DNA of 64,000 nt from IMG/VR virus record IMGVR_UViG_3300046665_000306, positions 1 through 64,000 of that record. The stretch is one strand, 5' to 3'. This document shows, piece after piece, positions 37,713 through 45,754 of the stretch. The stretch is from a virus. The stretch's first letter is position 1. Every line of letters begins with the position of its first letter. The notes beneath the pieces are model-generated. The model saw only the letters and a program-made list of their open reading frames with translations. It did no database searches and was not told where the DNA came from. The translations under genes and the position numbers were made by a program.

Positions 37713-37898
37713 TTATTTCGGTTTGTATTCTTCGCAAATATAATCTAGATCGACGCCGATGGTTTTGTTATTATCTCGGGCATAGCCTTCAGCGAAATCC
37801 AAGCACTCTGACATGGTTGCGAACTGAGACAGAGAGGCGTCGTGATGTGGATCGATCTGACCATTGACGAGCCAAATGAGGGTGAGGTAAACTATCAA
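37713..37898 (-). CDS. Small exported protein with Cys pair
   Basis: A 61-residue product: signal peptide (IVYLTLIWLVNG) then FATMSECLDFAEGYARDNNK and one more Cys (YICEEYK). It matches the neighbouring 59-residue gene in layout, a short exported domain with two Cys. TTG start overlapping the previous stop (TTGA) after AAGGGAG. Function unknown. Confidence 0.66.
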   Translation of the reverse strand: MIVYLTLIWLVNGQIDPHHDASLSQFATMSECLDFAEGYARDNNKTIGVDLDYICEEYKPK

Positions 37899-38074
37899 TA
37901 TGTTTCTCCCTTGACATAGCAGTCCATTTGAATAATGACTGCGGCTGGATTGTCGTAATTTCTTTTTATATTATTTTCTTGGCGTTGGCACTGATCCAAC
38001 GTGTCAGTGGTGTAGGTGTGGAGCTTGGGAGGTTCGCCAGTCATGCTAGCGATAATAACTAATAGAACGTACAT
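37895..38074 (-). CDS. Small exported protein with Cys pair (59 residues)
   Basis: A 59-residue product with a hydrophobic start (YVLLVIIASMTGEPPKLH), then LDQCQRQENN and MDCY. AAAGGAG lies eight bases before the ATG. A paralogue-like partner of the next gene. Function unknown. Confidence 0.68.
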   Translation of the reverse strand: MYVLLVIIASMTGEPPKLHTYTTDTLDQCQRQENNIKRNYDNPAAVIIQMDCYVKGETY

Positions 38075-38102
38075 TTCATGTCTCCTTTAAATTGTTGAGG
38101 TG

Positions 38103-38210
38103 TTAACGATCATTCCAAACGTAGTTACCAATTTCTTCCGCATAATAAGTGCTGCCGATGTAAACCGTAGCACCTACTAGAACCACAATGATAATAAAAA
38201 TTTTAAACAT
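38103..38210 (-). CDS. Tiny membrane protein (35 residues)
   Basis: A 35-residue product with one transmembrane span (FKIFIIIVVLVGATVYIG) and a short polar tail. Its start shares a base with the stop of the triple-HTH gene (TGATG). Function unknown. Confidence 0.64.
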   Translation of the reverse strand: MFKIFIIIVVLVGATVYIGSTYYAEEIGNYVWNDR

Positions 38211-38770
38211 CACTTCTTTTTCCTTTTCTTTTTAGCAGCTGCCACCAGCGTTTCATATTCATCGATCCACACATACCTTGATTCGTCCCATCTCGGCAAC
38301 TTGTTCTTTCTATATACGACACGAAGATACTCTAATTTAATCCCTGCTTCAAACATAATCTGAGCCGGGGATTTACCTTCAGCCACTAATTTGAGAATGA
38401 GTTTCAATTTTGTATCAGCATAAGGTTTTAGATTTCCTTGCTGTGTCAAGATGAGGCGAACATAAGATTCTCTATAACCTGTCTCAGCAATAATCTCTGC
38501 CGGGGATTTACCTTCAGCGGCAAGTTTGAGAATGACAGCCTTTTTAATTGGCTCCGTCGTACCAGTCACTTTTCTGGTACGTTCCTTACGTTCCGCCTTG
38601 TAGGAATCAGGATCATCCATATTCTTATATTTTGAGATAAGCTGAGAAATGTTCTGCTTTGAAACGTTGAAAGACCTAGCAATGTCAGTCACCTTTTCGC
38701 CAGCCTTGAAGCGGCGGATAACTTCATTGCGGGATATCTTTCGTGGCGCGTTCATACCATTTTGCTCCAT
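38210..38770 (-). CDS. DNA-binding protein with three helix-turn-helix repeats
   Basis: A 186-residue protein. Three HTH units: EVIRRFKAGEKVTDIARSFN, AVILKLAAEGKSPAEIIAET and LILKLVAEGKSPAQIMFEAG, roughly residues 16-50, 77-110 and 121-155, the last two nearly duplicated. A lysine-rich tail. It probably regulates transcription or marks DNA; the repeated HTH is also seen in some small terminase-like proteins. Start may be the internal Met at residue 6. Confidence 0.78.
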   Translation of the reverse strand: MEQNGMNAPRKISRNEVIRRFKAGEKVTDIARSFNVSKQNISQLISKYKNMDDPDSYKAERKERTRKVTGTTEPIKKAVILKLAAEGKSPAEIIAETGYRESYVRLILTQQGNLKPYADTKLKLILKLVAEGKSPAQIMFEAGIKLEYLRVVYRKNKLPRWDESRYVWIDEYETLVAAAKKKRKKK

Positions 38771-39102
38771 TCAGTTTCCATGACCCTAATCTGATTCAGC
38801 AATTCGTCTACCTTCAGCTGAGCATCGAGATAAGCTTCGCGCTTGACCAGAATTTTCTTCTGAAAATAATGGCGGGCCTCGACCTCGGTAGCTATGGTGC
38901 ACTCATTCATGATAGTAGGCATAGCTACGGTGTTTTCCTTCATATCATCGAAACCTAGCACAGTCACCTTATGATGGCCGTTGTACTCGTCATCCACAAA
39001 CACCTTCACAATCCTACCATGGATATCCCATCCACCCATGTAGCGATCCGCGACCCAACGAACATAAGCCCCTGCCACAACTTCTTCCTGCTTCATAGTC
39101 AT
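38752..39102 (-). CDS. Hypothetical protein
   Basis: A 116-residue protein. The first 70 residues are a beta barrel-like unit (GAYVRWVADRYMGGWDIHGR, then VTVLGFDDMKENTVAMP), then a helix (YLDAQLKVDELLNQIRVME). AAGGGGAG upstream of the chosen ATG. Overlaps the HTH gene by 19 bases. Function unknown. Confidence 0.72.
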   Translation of the reverse strand: MTMKQEEVVAGAYVRWVADRYMGGWDIHGRIVKVFVDDEYNGHHKVTVLGFDDMKENTVAMPTIMNECTIATEVEARHYFQKKILVKREAYLDAQLKVDELLNQIRVMETEWSKMV

Positions 39103-39148
39103 TAAACCGGCTCCCCTTAAATCTAAGTGACTCACTTTATCTCCCGCT

Positions 39149-39177
39149 GTTATAACCTAAATCATTTCCCGATGCAA
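39149..39177 (-). promoter_or_regulatory. Sigma-70-like promoter
   Basis: TTGCAT (39172-39177), 17 bases, TATAAC (39149-39154), immediately followed upstream by a run of eleven C (39178-39188). Confidence 0.55.
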
Positions 39178-39738
39178 CCCCCCCCCCCTTGACAGGGGAG
39201 AACCGCGACATTGGACATTTGACTTTCTTCAGGGAAGTACCGCGATCCATGACTGTTGAACGTTACGTGGATCGAACCGGTAAGCATTACAGGTCGTACC
39301 GAACACACTCCGTACAACAGACTCGCGACATTTTCTCGCTGTGTTGGACGTGATGAAGACCCCTTGGTCCAGTACCTTAAACCTTGAGGAAAGGCCTGCT
39401 TCGTTTTTCTAAAATTAACTACCAAAAGTTATAGAAAAATCGTTTGTGTTTACTCGATCTTAAAAGTATATTATATAATAAAATCAATAGAATAATAAAA
39501 ATAAGAGAGTCTCAAGTTAGCTAGATTGGTGAAAAGACAAGGAAAATAAGGTAAAAACAATGTAAGGAATTTTCACAGCCCTGTTTCGCTGCTTCACGAT
39601 ATACTCCACATTGACACGACCATTAAAAAACTAACACATTGAAATCACTACACAATAGTATCTTAACATCGAGTAAATTCAAACAAAACATATAGAATTC
39701 TATTTGCCCATTTTTGGCTATTATCTCGTAAATAAGAC
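39178..39738. other. Long non-coding region between divergent operons
   Basis: About 560 bases with no credible gene. It begins with a C11 tract, then a GC-balanced part, then strongly AT-rich DNA (39420-39700). A weak open frame on the minus strand (39162-39425) has no start signal. Possibly a regulatory or replication region. Confidence 0.5.
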
Positions 39739-39767
39739 TTGACACGGCGGAATTTTTGTGCTACAAC
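39739..39767 (+). promoter_or_regulatory. Promoter of the pentapeptide operon
   Basis: TTGACA (39739-39744), 17 bases, TACAAC (39762-39767), 34 bases before the ATG. Confidence 0.68.
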
Positions 39768-39801
39768 AGCCTCTTAGATTCACGTAGAGTAAACCATAAC
39801 G

Positions 39802-40722
39802 ATGACCAGATTAAAGTACGAATTGACATGTCAAGCCCCGGATTGCGGTAAGAAATTTCTCGCCACGAAAGCTAGTAAAGAGACGTGTAGCACGACGTGC
39901 CACATGCGCCTGATGAGGAAGAGATTTAAACCACGCCTCATAGCTCAACCTACATGCCTACTCCCAAGCTGTCAAGAGATTGTCACTTCGGCCAAGGTTA
40001 AACTTGGCCGCCCCAAATTATATTGCTGCGACGAACATATGAAGCGACACCACTATCTCAATAATTTCGGCCTGACCGAGAAAGAGCGTGACGCGACCTG
40101 TCCCAACCCATTGTGCCACAACCCTTCCTTCGTCAAACATCACGGTAGGCAAATTTATTGTAGCAAGGCATGTGGTACAGAGCATAGAAGGGTCAAAAAC
40201 TATCCCGTTGTGGAAGATGTTAAACCAGTCAATTTTCACCACCTCTGCAATTATTGCGGCACAGAGTACGGCGCGGCTCGCTCCTCGGCCCAATTTTGTT
40301 CCACGTCTTGCCGCGTCATGTTCAATAAACAAGACAGGATGGCGGAATGGGTCAATAAGCGTATGACATTCAATGCCGATGATCATCTCTATGACGAGTT
40401 GGATGGAGAAATTTTTATCGAGTGCGAATTCAATAATTTCGATTTCAGCGGCAAGTCCCTGACCAAGGCAAAATTCATTAACTGCGTCATTAATAATTGC
40501 TGCTTCGACAAAACTTTCTTCGACGGGGTAGAATTAATTGATACAGATTTTGAAGGCTATAACACCTTTAGAGGAGCACTTGTAAGATTTACCAAATTTC
40601 CACTCGTGTCTGAAACGGTGCTTGACCTGAGCGGTATTATTGAGTCAAAGGTGAAGCGAAGCGTGTTGCTCAAAGTTCAACGCGAAAAGTTAGAAAATAA
40701 GAGAATCAGTTTCTATGAATAA
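39802..40722 (+). CDS. Cys-cluster (zinc-ribbon-like) and pentapeptide-repeat fusion protein
   Basis: A 306-residue protein. Residues 1-175 hold four Cys/His clusters: CQAPDCGKKF...CSTTCH, CLLPSC...CCDEH, CPNPLCH...YCSKACG and CNYCGTEYG...FCSTSCR, each like a treble-clef or zinc ribbon. Residues about 195-265 are a pentapeptide-repeat beta-helix (IECEFNNFDFSGKSLTKAKF and INNCCFDKTFFDGVEL). Pentapeptide proteins such as Qnr and MfpA mimic DNA and bind gyrase; here the zinc part may bind DNA or RNA. Isolated plus-strand operon with its own promoter. Confidence 0.8.
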   Translation: MTRLKYELTCQAPDCGKKFLATKASKETCSTTCHMRLMRKRFKPRLIAQPTCLLPSCQEIVTSAKVKLGRPKLYCCDEHMKRHHYLNNFGLTEKERDATCPNPLCHNPSFVKHHGRQIYCSKACGTEHRRVKNYPVVEDVKPVNFHHLCNYCGTEYGAARSSAQFCSTSCRVMFNKQDRMAEWVNKRMTFNADDHLYDELDGEIFIECEFNNFDFSGKSLTKAKFINCVINNCCFDKTFFDGVELIDTDFEGYNTFRGALVRFTKFPLVSETVLDLSGIIESKVKRSVLLKVQREKLENKRISFYE

Positions 40723-41299
40723 TCAAAAATATCAAGTCCTCTGCGGTAATGAGTATCTTAAAACATCTCAAGTCGTTATCCCGTTCAACGTGACACAGCG
40801 TGGCGCGTATATCGAAGATTGCGATGAGGTTGTTACGATGCGTCATCTCAGGCCGTTAGCTCCGGGACAGGGCTTATATTCTGTCTACGAGTGTTTGTCA
40901 AAATTCTATGCCAAGTGGAACATTGACAAACTTCTCAGCCCTACGATTAAATATGTCACGACAGATGGAGAAGACTTAACGTCGAAGAAGTATCACGACG
41001 TTCGATTCAACCACATCATTTTCAATAATTGTAAATTGAATAACGTCGCGTTTCACAGCTGCGTCTTGACCAATGTTGTCTTCCTCAACTGTGACATTGA
41101 CATTCTCGATCTCAGGCATGCCGAATTAAACAACGTCATGTTCCTGCACTGCGACAAGACCTATGCCATCAAGCTAGATAACGCCAAGCTACGAGAAGTG
41201 CGATTCAAAAAGACTTCGATCCCTAAAGATTTAAAAGAATTGGGGATCGAAGCTGTGAGGACGGAGCAAGACATTATCATGTTGAGGAATCGGCCTTAA
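40715..41299 (+). CDS. Pentapeptide-repeat protein
   Basis: A 194-residue protein. After an 85-residue N-terminal part, residues about 90-165 are pentapeptide repeats (HIIFNNCKLNNVAFHSCVLT, then VVFLNCDIDILDLRHAELNN). Overlaps the previous gene by 8 bases and shares its repeat style, so the two probably work together. Its end overlaps a convergent gene by 23 bases. Confidence 0.82.
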   Translation: MNNQKYQVLCGNEYLKTSQVVIPFNVTQRGAYIEDCDEVVTMRHLRPLAPGQGLYSVYECLSKFYAKWNIDKLLSPTIKYVTTDGEDLTSKKYHDVRFNHIIFNNCKLNNVAFHSCVLTNVVFLNCDIDILDLRHAELNNVMFLHCDKTYAIKLDNAKLREVRFKKTSIPKDLKELGIEAVRTEQDIIMLRNRP

Positions 41300-41501
41300 A
41301 GACTATCCCGTTATCCTCCATCTCAGATCGTGGAACGTGGGCCAGCATCTTATCCGTTTCGATCCACGCCTCGGCGTATTCGCGAGTCGCGAAATAAATC
41401 GGCGTGTCGTTATAATTCTTTACCATACGCCAGATCAAGACCTTCCGCCGCATCACGACAAAATCACCTGTTAGGGTGGTGCAAATTTTGTAACTCGCCA
41501 T
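41277..41501 (-). CDS. Hypothetical protein
   Basis: A 74-residue protein (YKICTTLTGDFVVMRRKVLI, then TREYAEAWIETDKMLA). AGGGAGGATTAAATC leader; three bases after the next upstream gene. The strand-then-helix fold with A-E-A-W is common in small phage proteins. Function unknown. Confidence 0.72.
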   Translation of the reverse strand: MASYKICTTLTGDFVVMRRKVLIWRMVKNYNDTPIYFATREYAEAWIETDKMLAHVPRSEMEDNGIVFKADSST

Positions 41502-41504
41502 GAT

Positions 41505-41885
41505 TTAATCCCTCCTCATCTTGTTATCTGGATCGATCACTGCGCCGTCCCATGCATCATAAGCCGCGTCTCGATCCTCCATGGCCCAATCTTCCCAAGT
41601 ATTCCATTCCGCCGAGACGCGGTACACGTTGAGGATTTCTTGAACAGACATGCCTTCCCATAGATCAGAGGCTTGGCAGTCGCACCAAGCGCTCAAGTTA
41701 CCCATTTCTTCCATCGTCATATCCATGACGTGAACCGCTTTGACGGCGCAGTGTTCCAGAACTTTGTCACTCACTTCGATTGTCTTCGACTGACGCAAAA
41801 TCTCGCCCGTTGCGCCAGCGACAAGCACGTCATTCTTACTACCGAGATGGGCCAAAGCGTCAGCATATGAAATTTTCTTGCGCAT
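41505..41885 (-). CDS. Hypothetical protein
   Basis: A 126-residue acidic protein (EMGNLSAWCDCQASDLWEGM, with a Trp/Asp-rich end). Start RKKISYADALAHLG recalls phage regulators but nothing firm. GGAGGTTTTAG before the ATG, preceded by a 14-codon open frame ending at that ATG. Function unknown. Confidence 0.72.
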   Translation of the reverse strand: MRKKISYADALAHLGSKNDVLVAGATGEILRQSKTIEVSDKVLEHCAVKAVHVMDMTMEEMGNLSAWCDCQASDLWEGMSVQEILNVYRVSAEWNTWEDWAMEDRDAAYDAWDGAVIDPDNKMRRD

Positions 41886-41946
41886 CTAAAACCTCCAAGT
41901 AATTTCTGATAAACCAAATCTCCTCCAATTCATTGGAAGAGACTTA

Positions 41947-41975
41947 TTCTTACATCCGACTCGAAACGAAGTCAA
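41947..41975 (-). promoter_or_regulatory. Sigma-70-like promoter
   Basis: TTGACT (41970-41975), 17 bases, TAAGAA (41947-41952). CCAAT-GA-ATTGG, a short palindrome, follows in the leader. Confidence 0.62.
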
Positions 41976-41984
41976 GCTTTAACC

Positions 41985-42221
41985 TCACAAAAACTTTTCA
42001 TGTTCCGAAAGTTTCTTTAACCACGCAGAAAAAATCCGTTCCATATCCTTATGAGGAGCGTAAGTTGTGGCTATATCCACGATTTCTAAACCATGAGCCA
42101 CGATGTATAACGACCAAGTCACACCGTCACTATTTACCCGCATCATGGCATGAAAATTTCGATACCCACCAAGATTTTCAAAATATTCCGTCACATTGAA
42201 AGTTCTAACTGATTGATCCAA
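41985..42221 (-). CDS. Hypothetical protein
   Basis: A 78-residue protein (NVTEYFENLGGYRNFHAMMR). TTG start after GGAGGGTG. Function unknown. Confidence 0.66.
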   Translation of the reverse strand: MDQSVRTFNVTEYFENLGGYRNFHAMMRVNSDGVTWSLYIVAHGLEIVDIATTYAPHKDMERIFSAWLKKLSEHEKFL

Positions 42222-42233
42222 TACAACACCCTC

Positions 42234-42455
42234 CTACCATTCAAAATAAACATCAGTTTTAAGCACTAAGCTAGGCGCATCGATGTTTTTAAAACCTCGC
42301 TTCATAAGCTCTGACACGATATTGAATCTGAAACTGTCATCGTGATAGATTCTCATATAAGCACCATTGCCTTGGCGAAAGTTCTTGACCGCGTAAGCGA
42401 TTCGCTCATCAAGATCGTCGTCATTACCCTTGCGGGCCATATCAGCTGTGAACAT
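42234..42455 (-). CDS. Hypothetical protein
   Basis: A 73-residue protein (FTADMARKGNDDDLDERIAY). The start at 42455 overlaps the previous stop (ATGA) and has GAAGGAG upstream; the longer frame lacks a ribosome site. Function unknown. Confidence 0.7.
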   Translation of the reverse strand: MFTADMARKGNDDDLDERIAYAVKNFRQGNGAYMRIYHDDSFRFNIVSELMKRGFKNIDAPSLVLKTDVYFEW

Positions 42456-42874
42456 CAAACCTTCTCCTTCGTCTGTGTCACATACACGGTCCACCACAGC
42501 GGCTTGTCAAACGATCCTGTGCCTGTCAAGCGAAGATCAATGTTCCTACCAACGTCATCCGCCGTGCTGCCTGTGACGCGACCAAAATCACGTGTCGTGT
42601 AGCGGTTCACGCCTGCCTCGTCTTCCATTGTCTCATAGCTCGTACCCTCGCCATGAATCTTGACGAAACGAGCCGTTTCACCATTCAGAAGGAGATAGGT
42701 TTGATTTAAGTGAAACGGTGACGCCCTGAGATAGACGTTGAGAAAGCTGGTCAGCTTATCCCGAGCCTCAATCACGGCCCAATGATTAAGATCAAATGTG
42801 GAAAGCAACTGGCCATAATCATGGCAAAGAATTGAGTAACGCACCTTCTGTTCCGTCACGGTAAGATCAGTCAT
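42455..42874 (-). CDS. Hypothetical protein
   Basis: A 139-residue protein. A helical first half (AVIEARDKLTSFLNVYLRAS) and a beta-rich second (ARFVKIHGEGTSYETM). AGGGGGAGTTTGAGAT before the ATG. Function unknown. Confidence 0.72.
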   Translation of the reverse strand: MTDLTVTEQKVRYSILCHDYGQLLSTFDLNHWAVIEARDKLTSFLNVYLRASPFHLNQTYLLLNGETARFVKIHGEGTSYETMEDEAGVNRYTTRDFGRVTGSTADDVGRNIDLRLTGTGSFDKPLWWTVYVTQTKEKV

Positions 42875-42891
42875 ATCTCAAACTCCCCCTT

Positions 42892-43125
42892 TTAAATAAC
42901 TTTAACCACTGGTTCAGCCGTCTCGACCCGATAAGATTCGACCCTGACATGAACCTCTTGAGAAACGTTGAACAGATCGAACATAAAATAACCCGCCCCA
43001 CTGAGTTGCTTAACGACGCGAACCGATTCTTCCTTCGCCATGTCTTCAGTTTTTTCGAAGATGGCGTGACGAATGCTAGGCGTGACGGCTGAGCCATGAG
43101 CGCTAAGAATGTATTCAATGTTCAT
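42892..43125 (-). CDS. Hypothetical protein
   Basis: A 77-residue protein (EYILSAHGSAVTPSIRHAIF). The ATG at 43125 follows AAGGAGATCGTA after a leader with two hairpins; the frame open further upstream would translate those hairpins and is rejected. Function unknown. Confidence 0.7.
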   Translation of the reverse strand: MNIEYILSAHGSAVTPSIRHAIFEKTEDMAKEESVRVVKQLSGAGYFMFDLFNVSQEVHVRVESYRVETAEPVVKVI

Positions 43126-43143
43126 TACGATCTCCTTATTTTT

Positions 43144-43185
43144 CTCCCGCTGGCGGGAGGGAAATGTGTCACTCGCTTCAGCGAA
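43144..43185 (-). promoter_or_regulatory. 5' leader with two conserved hairpins
   Basis: CTCCCGC/GCGGGAG (43144-43159) and TCGCT/AGCGA-type (43172-43185) stems lie between promoter and ribosome site. Flanks (minus strand ATCGCCC before, GAGTGACA after) match the leaders at 47891 and 52119. Confidence 0.68.
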
Positions 43186-43213
43186 GGGCGATTGAATTTC
43201 TCTGATAAACATA

Positions 43214-43266
43214 TCCTTACATCACACCTGAAACGGTGTCAAGAACTTAAATGTTCCTGACACCGT
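43214..43266 (-). promoter_or_regulatory. Promoter within hairpin
   Basis: TTGACA (43237-43242), 17 bases, TAAGGA (43214-43219). The -35 is part of a 14-base inverted repeat, ACGGTGTCAAGAAC (43233-43246) with GTTCCTGACACCGT (43253-43266), which also follows the stop of the gene behind and may terminate it. Confidence 0.66.
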
Positions 43267-43274
43267 TTTTAATT

Positions 43275-43943
43275 TTAATTTACCTCCTTCACCAGATAAT
43301 CCCCATAGAAACACTTAATCGTTTCGATATCGTTCTCTTGATACGTATTTTCCAGCAGGTTTTCCCAACTCCTGCCTCGCATCCCGCCGCGTTCAAACAC
43401 CAGTCCGGTTTTATTGAGAATCACTTCCGGCCCATCAATGACGAGCTTAAGGATTCTTGCAGCTGCGCCTTCCGGGGTGTTGTCAATTTCGTACCAATTT
43501 CCACTAAAAACGAAGTCCCAAAGCTCGCCTTCAAAATTGAGGCCATAATTCTTCTCAGAATATTGTTCCCAAGTCATGGATCGAGTCATCTTCCCTATGC
43601 CGTGCCACGCCGCTGTACCTAGGGCACAGCAAGACGTGCCACAGATATTCTCTTCCCCTTTCAGTCGTGTCACAACTGCTGGTTTTTGTACATTCCCGAC
43701 CCATTCCACATTTTCATGCACATAGGCAGGAATTCCTGTAATATGCCTGTAATCCGGGATGAAGGCGTAGGACGACATATCAAATGCCGGGGGCGGAGCG
43801 CTCCTTAACGCGTCAACCATGTCAAGCAGGTTACGAATCCTCAACAATGTTGGATGATAAATCTTTTCACCATACTCAACATCCTTCTGAATCTTAGGAA
43901 CGGTAAAACTAATGCCTCGGTAGGTGTGAACTTCCTTCGTCAT
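43275..43943 (-). CDS. Hypothetical protein, tandem paralogue A (CGTSCCALG)
   Basis: A 222-residue protein. Conserved core ENICGTSCCALGTAAWHGIG, then TPEGAAARILKLVIDG; the sequence is about half identical to the next gene's product. The CGTxxC-x-x-G-x-A motif recurs in phage proteins of unknown function and could be a metal or iron-sulfur-type site, which is only inference. It starts one base after its paralogue ends. Confidence 0.8.
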   Translation of the reverse strand: MTKEVHTYRGISFTVPKIQKDVEYGEKIYHPTLLRIRNLLDMVDALRSAPPPAFDMSSYAFIPDYRHITGIPAYVHENVEWVGNVQKPAVVTRLKGEENICGTSCCALGTAAWHGIGKMTRSMTWEQYSEKNYGLNFEGELWDFVFSGNWYEIDNTPEGAAARILKLVIDGPEVILNKTGLVFERGGMRGRSWENLLENTYQENDIETIKCFYGDYLVKEVN

Positions 43944-44597
43944 TTACTTAACCTCCACGTCTAGATAATCTTTATAGAAATCACTTAGCCTAGCCAAGTC
44001 ATCAGCTTCGTAGCGGTACGTCCTGCCGAGTAGGTCTGACCAATCCCAATCACTTTTACGACCAATGACAATGCCATTCTTTACGATACGTGTCGTGCCC
44101 TCTGTAACGAACTTGAGAATTCTGGCCGCAGCACCTTCAGGCGTGTCATCCGCGTAACGCCAATCCCCGCCGAAGAGGAAGGTCCACAACTCGGAGCCAA
44201 ATTTCATACCATAATTCTTTGCCGAGTATTCTTCCCAATTCATGTCACGTGTCATACTACCAATGCCGTGCCACGCCGCAGTGCCTAGGGCACAACATGA
44301 AGTGCCGCAGATATTCTTTTCTTCGCGAATCTTGGACAAGTGGATAGGATTTGAAACCGATCCGTGATAACCCAAAAATTCTTTAACCGTGTCGGGAAGT
44401 TGGTTATCATACCCATAATTTTCAAGAGGAACGATGGCATAGTTTGCCATACCAAATGCTGGTGGTGGTGAATTCCTGAGCGCAACAACCATGTCGAGCA
44501 AGTTTTCGATCCGCTTCAGCGAAGGACTAAAGCCGTCGTACTTGGAAGGTACGGTAAAAGTTATGCCACGATAGGTGTGAAGCTTTTTCTTCGTCAT
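43944..44597 (-). CDS. Hypothetical protein, tandem paralogue B (CGTSCCALG)
   Basis: A 217-residue paralogue of the preceding product: shared THTYRGI-type start (HTYRGITFTVP), LLDMVVALRNSPPPAFGM, KNICGTSCCALGTAAWHGIG and TPEGAAARILKFV. An unequal duplication, as both are complete. Promoter TTGACG-N17-TATAAC at 44629-44657. Function unknown. Confidence 0.8.
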   Translation of the reverse strand: MTKKKLHTYRGITFTVPSKYDGFSPSLKRIENLLDMVVALRNSPPPAFGMANYAIVPLENYGYDNQLPDTVKEFLGYHGSVSNPIHLSKIREEKNICGTSCCALGTAAWHGIGSMTRDMNWEEYSAKNYGMKFGSELWTFLFGGDWRYADDTPEGAAARILKFVTEGTTRIVKNGIVIGRKSDWDWSDLLGRTYRYEADDLARLSDFYKDYLDVEVK

Positions 44598-44628
44598 TCA
44601 AATCTCCTCTTAACAAATCATTACAGAC

Positions 44629-44657
44629 GTTATAGCTTTATCTCTGGCCAGCGTCAA
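44629..44657 (-). promoter_or_regulatory. Sigma-70-like promoter
   Basis: TTGACG (44652-44657), 17 bases, TATAAC (44629-44634), for the paralogue pair. Confidence 0.62.
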
Positions 44658-44662
44658 TCACT

Positions 44663-44869
44663 TTAACAGAGCGCGTCATGAATTTCTTTGTGACCCGCCA
44701 GATAACCACCAATGTAACACGCCCTGTATTTATTAAAAATAACTTTAGCGTCTTCCGGCCCGCAACTCATGACAAGCTGTGAAAACAAATCTCCCCTGCT
44801 TAGCAGAGCGTTCATCTTTGGAACAAACACTTCGTCAAATTCTTTACCGATCTCGTCAACTGTTTTCAT
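44663..44869 (-). CDS. Hypothetical helical protein
   Basis: A 68-residue helical protein (EIGKEFDEVFVPKMNALLSR). Overlaps the HNH gene by 14 bases. Function unknown. Confidence 0.7.
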   Translation of the reverse strand: MKTVDEIGKEFDEVFVPKMNALLSRGDLFSQLVMSCGPEDAKVIFNKYRACYIGGYLAGHKEIHDALC

Positions 44870-45251
44870 GACGGTTCCCCTTCTCCACGTTACAGATGAA
44901 GCACATGGTTTGATAATTGTCGAGCCGGTTCGGCCCTCCCTTTGATTTCGGAACGATATGATCCTTGGTGATCATAACTTCTTCACCATCAGCGTTTTTG
45001 CCGTAAAGATTAAAGTGAAACCCTTGCGACATGGGCGTGACAGTGCCATCGGGACGGCGCTTAACGGTGCGCTCCATGGCGTAATACAAACCCTCTGTCC
45101 CACATGTGACGCAATACCGATTCTTGGCAAAGAGCTTGTACCGATCACTTCCGGTCTTAACCATCTCTCCGTCGAGCAGAACCTTTTCGTCATCACTTCT
45201 GATTAACGAAGTGATATGCTCGACGCTATACGTCCCGCGCCGTTCATACAT
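44856..45251 (-). CDS. HNH endonuclease
   Basis: A 131-residue HNH nuclease. CVTCGTEG supplies one zinc Cys pair and CFICN the second; the catalytic segment TKDHIVPKSKGGPNRLDNYQ contains the Asp-His pair, the central Asn and the N-x-x-x-C-x-x-C-N motif. The second His is replaced by Lys/Asn (VEKGNR), as in many phage members. Probably a freestanding homing endonuclease; packaging nicking is an alternative. Confidence 0.85.
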   Translation of the reverse strand: MYERRGTYSVEHITSLIRSDDEKVLLDGEMVKTGSDRYKLFAKNRYCVTCGTEGLYYAMERTVKRRPDGTVTPMSQGFHFNLYGKNADGEEVMITKDHIVPKSKGGPNRLDNYQTMCFICNVEKGNRHENS

Positions 45252-45540
45252 TCTCAGTAACTTCCTTATTATTCAAGAGCTTAGAAAACATCTCGGTACG
45301 AATTTCATCAAGCGGTTTGAAACATTTATGACTATAACCTGTTTTCACACCCTCATAATAAGTCCCAATTTCTTCAAACGTCAGAAATATTGCCTTTAAA
45401 TTTTGAGGCATTACACCGTATCTTATTGAATTTATGGTGTAAATTTTATTTAAAATAGGCACACTAACATCAAAAGATTCTTCAGGCGGAATCCCTTTGA
45501 CACATACAACTTTCTGCCCAATTGTGAATCGACATTCCAT
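45244..45540 (-). CDS. SH3-like small phage protein
   Basis: A 98-residue protein. IGQKVVCVKGIPPEE, then LNKIYTINSI and FLTFEEIG...SHKCFKPLDEI match the common small phage domain G-x-x-V-V-C-x-x...P...Y-T-V-x-x-I...L...E...F-R/K-P-L, likely an SH3 barrel. Start at 45540; the longer frame overlaps the neighbour. Function unknown. Confidence 0.78.
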   Translation of the reverse strand: MECRFTIGQKVVCVKGIPPEESFDVSVPILNKIYTINSIRYGVMPQNLKAIFLTFEEIGTYYEGVKTGYSHKCFKPLDEIRTEMFSKLLNNKEVTENV

Positions 45541-45541
45541 G

Positions 45542-45754
45542 TTACCAATTAACTCCTTCCACCTCATCCCTGACCCACGCCTTGACATAAGCATTACTGT
45601 TCTGCAACGAGCATTCATCGAAAGCTGTGGCAGGATCATCGGTACGTAACGCGGGATACGGTCCAGATACGCCAGTTGCGCTCATTCGATCCACAATTTC
45701 AATGTACACGGTGTAGCGCTTGATGTGTTTCTCACCCGGTTTAAGCATCTGCAC
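45542..45754 (-). CDS. Hypothetical protein
   Basis: A 70-residue protein (RYTVYIEIVDRMSATGVSGP, then DEVEGVNW). Overlaps the gene before it by 14 bases. Function unknown. Confidence 0.7.
   Translation of the reverse strand: MQMLKPGEKHIKRYTVYIEIVDRMSATGVSGPYPALRTDDPATAFDECSLQNSNAYVKAWVRDEVEGVNW

Noticed and set aside
39162-39425. 87-residue frame over the C-rich tract
   Set aside because: No ribosome site, low-complexity ends, and it runs into the promoter of the downstream gene. Treated as non-coding.
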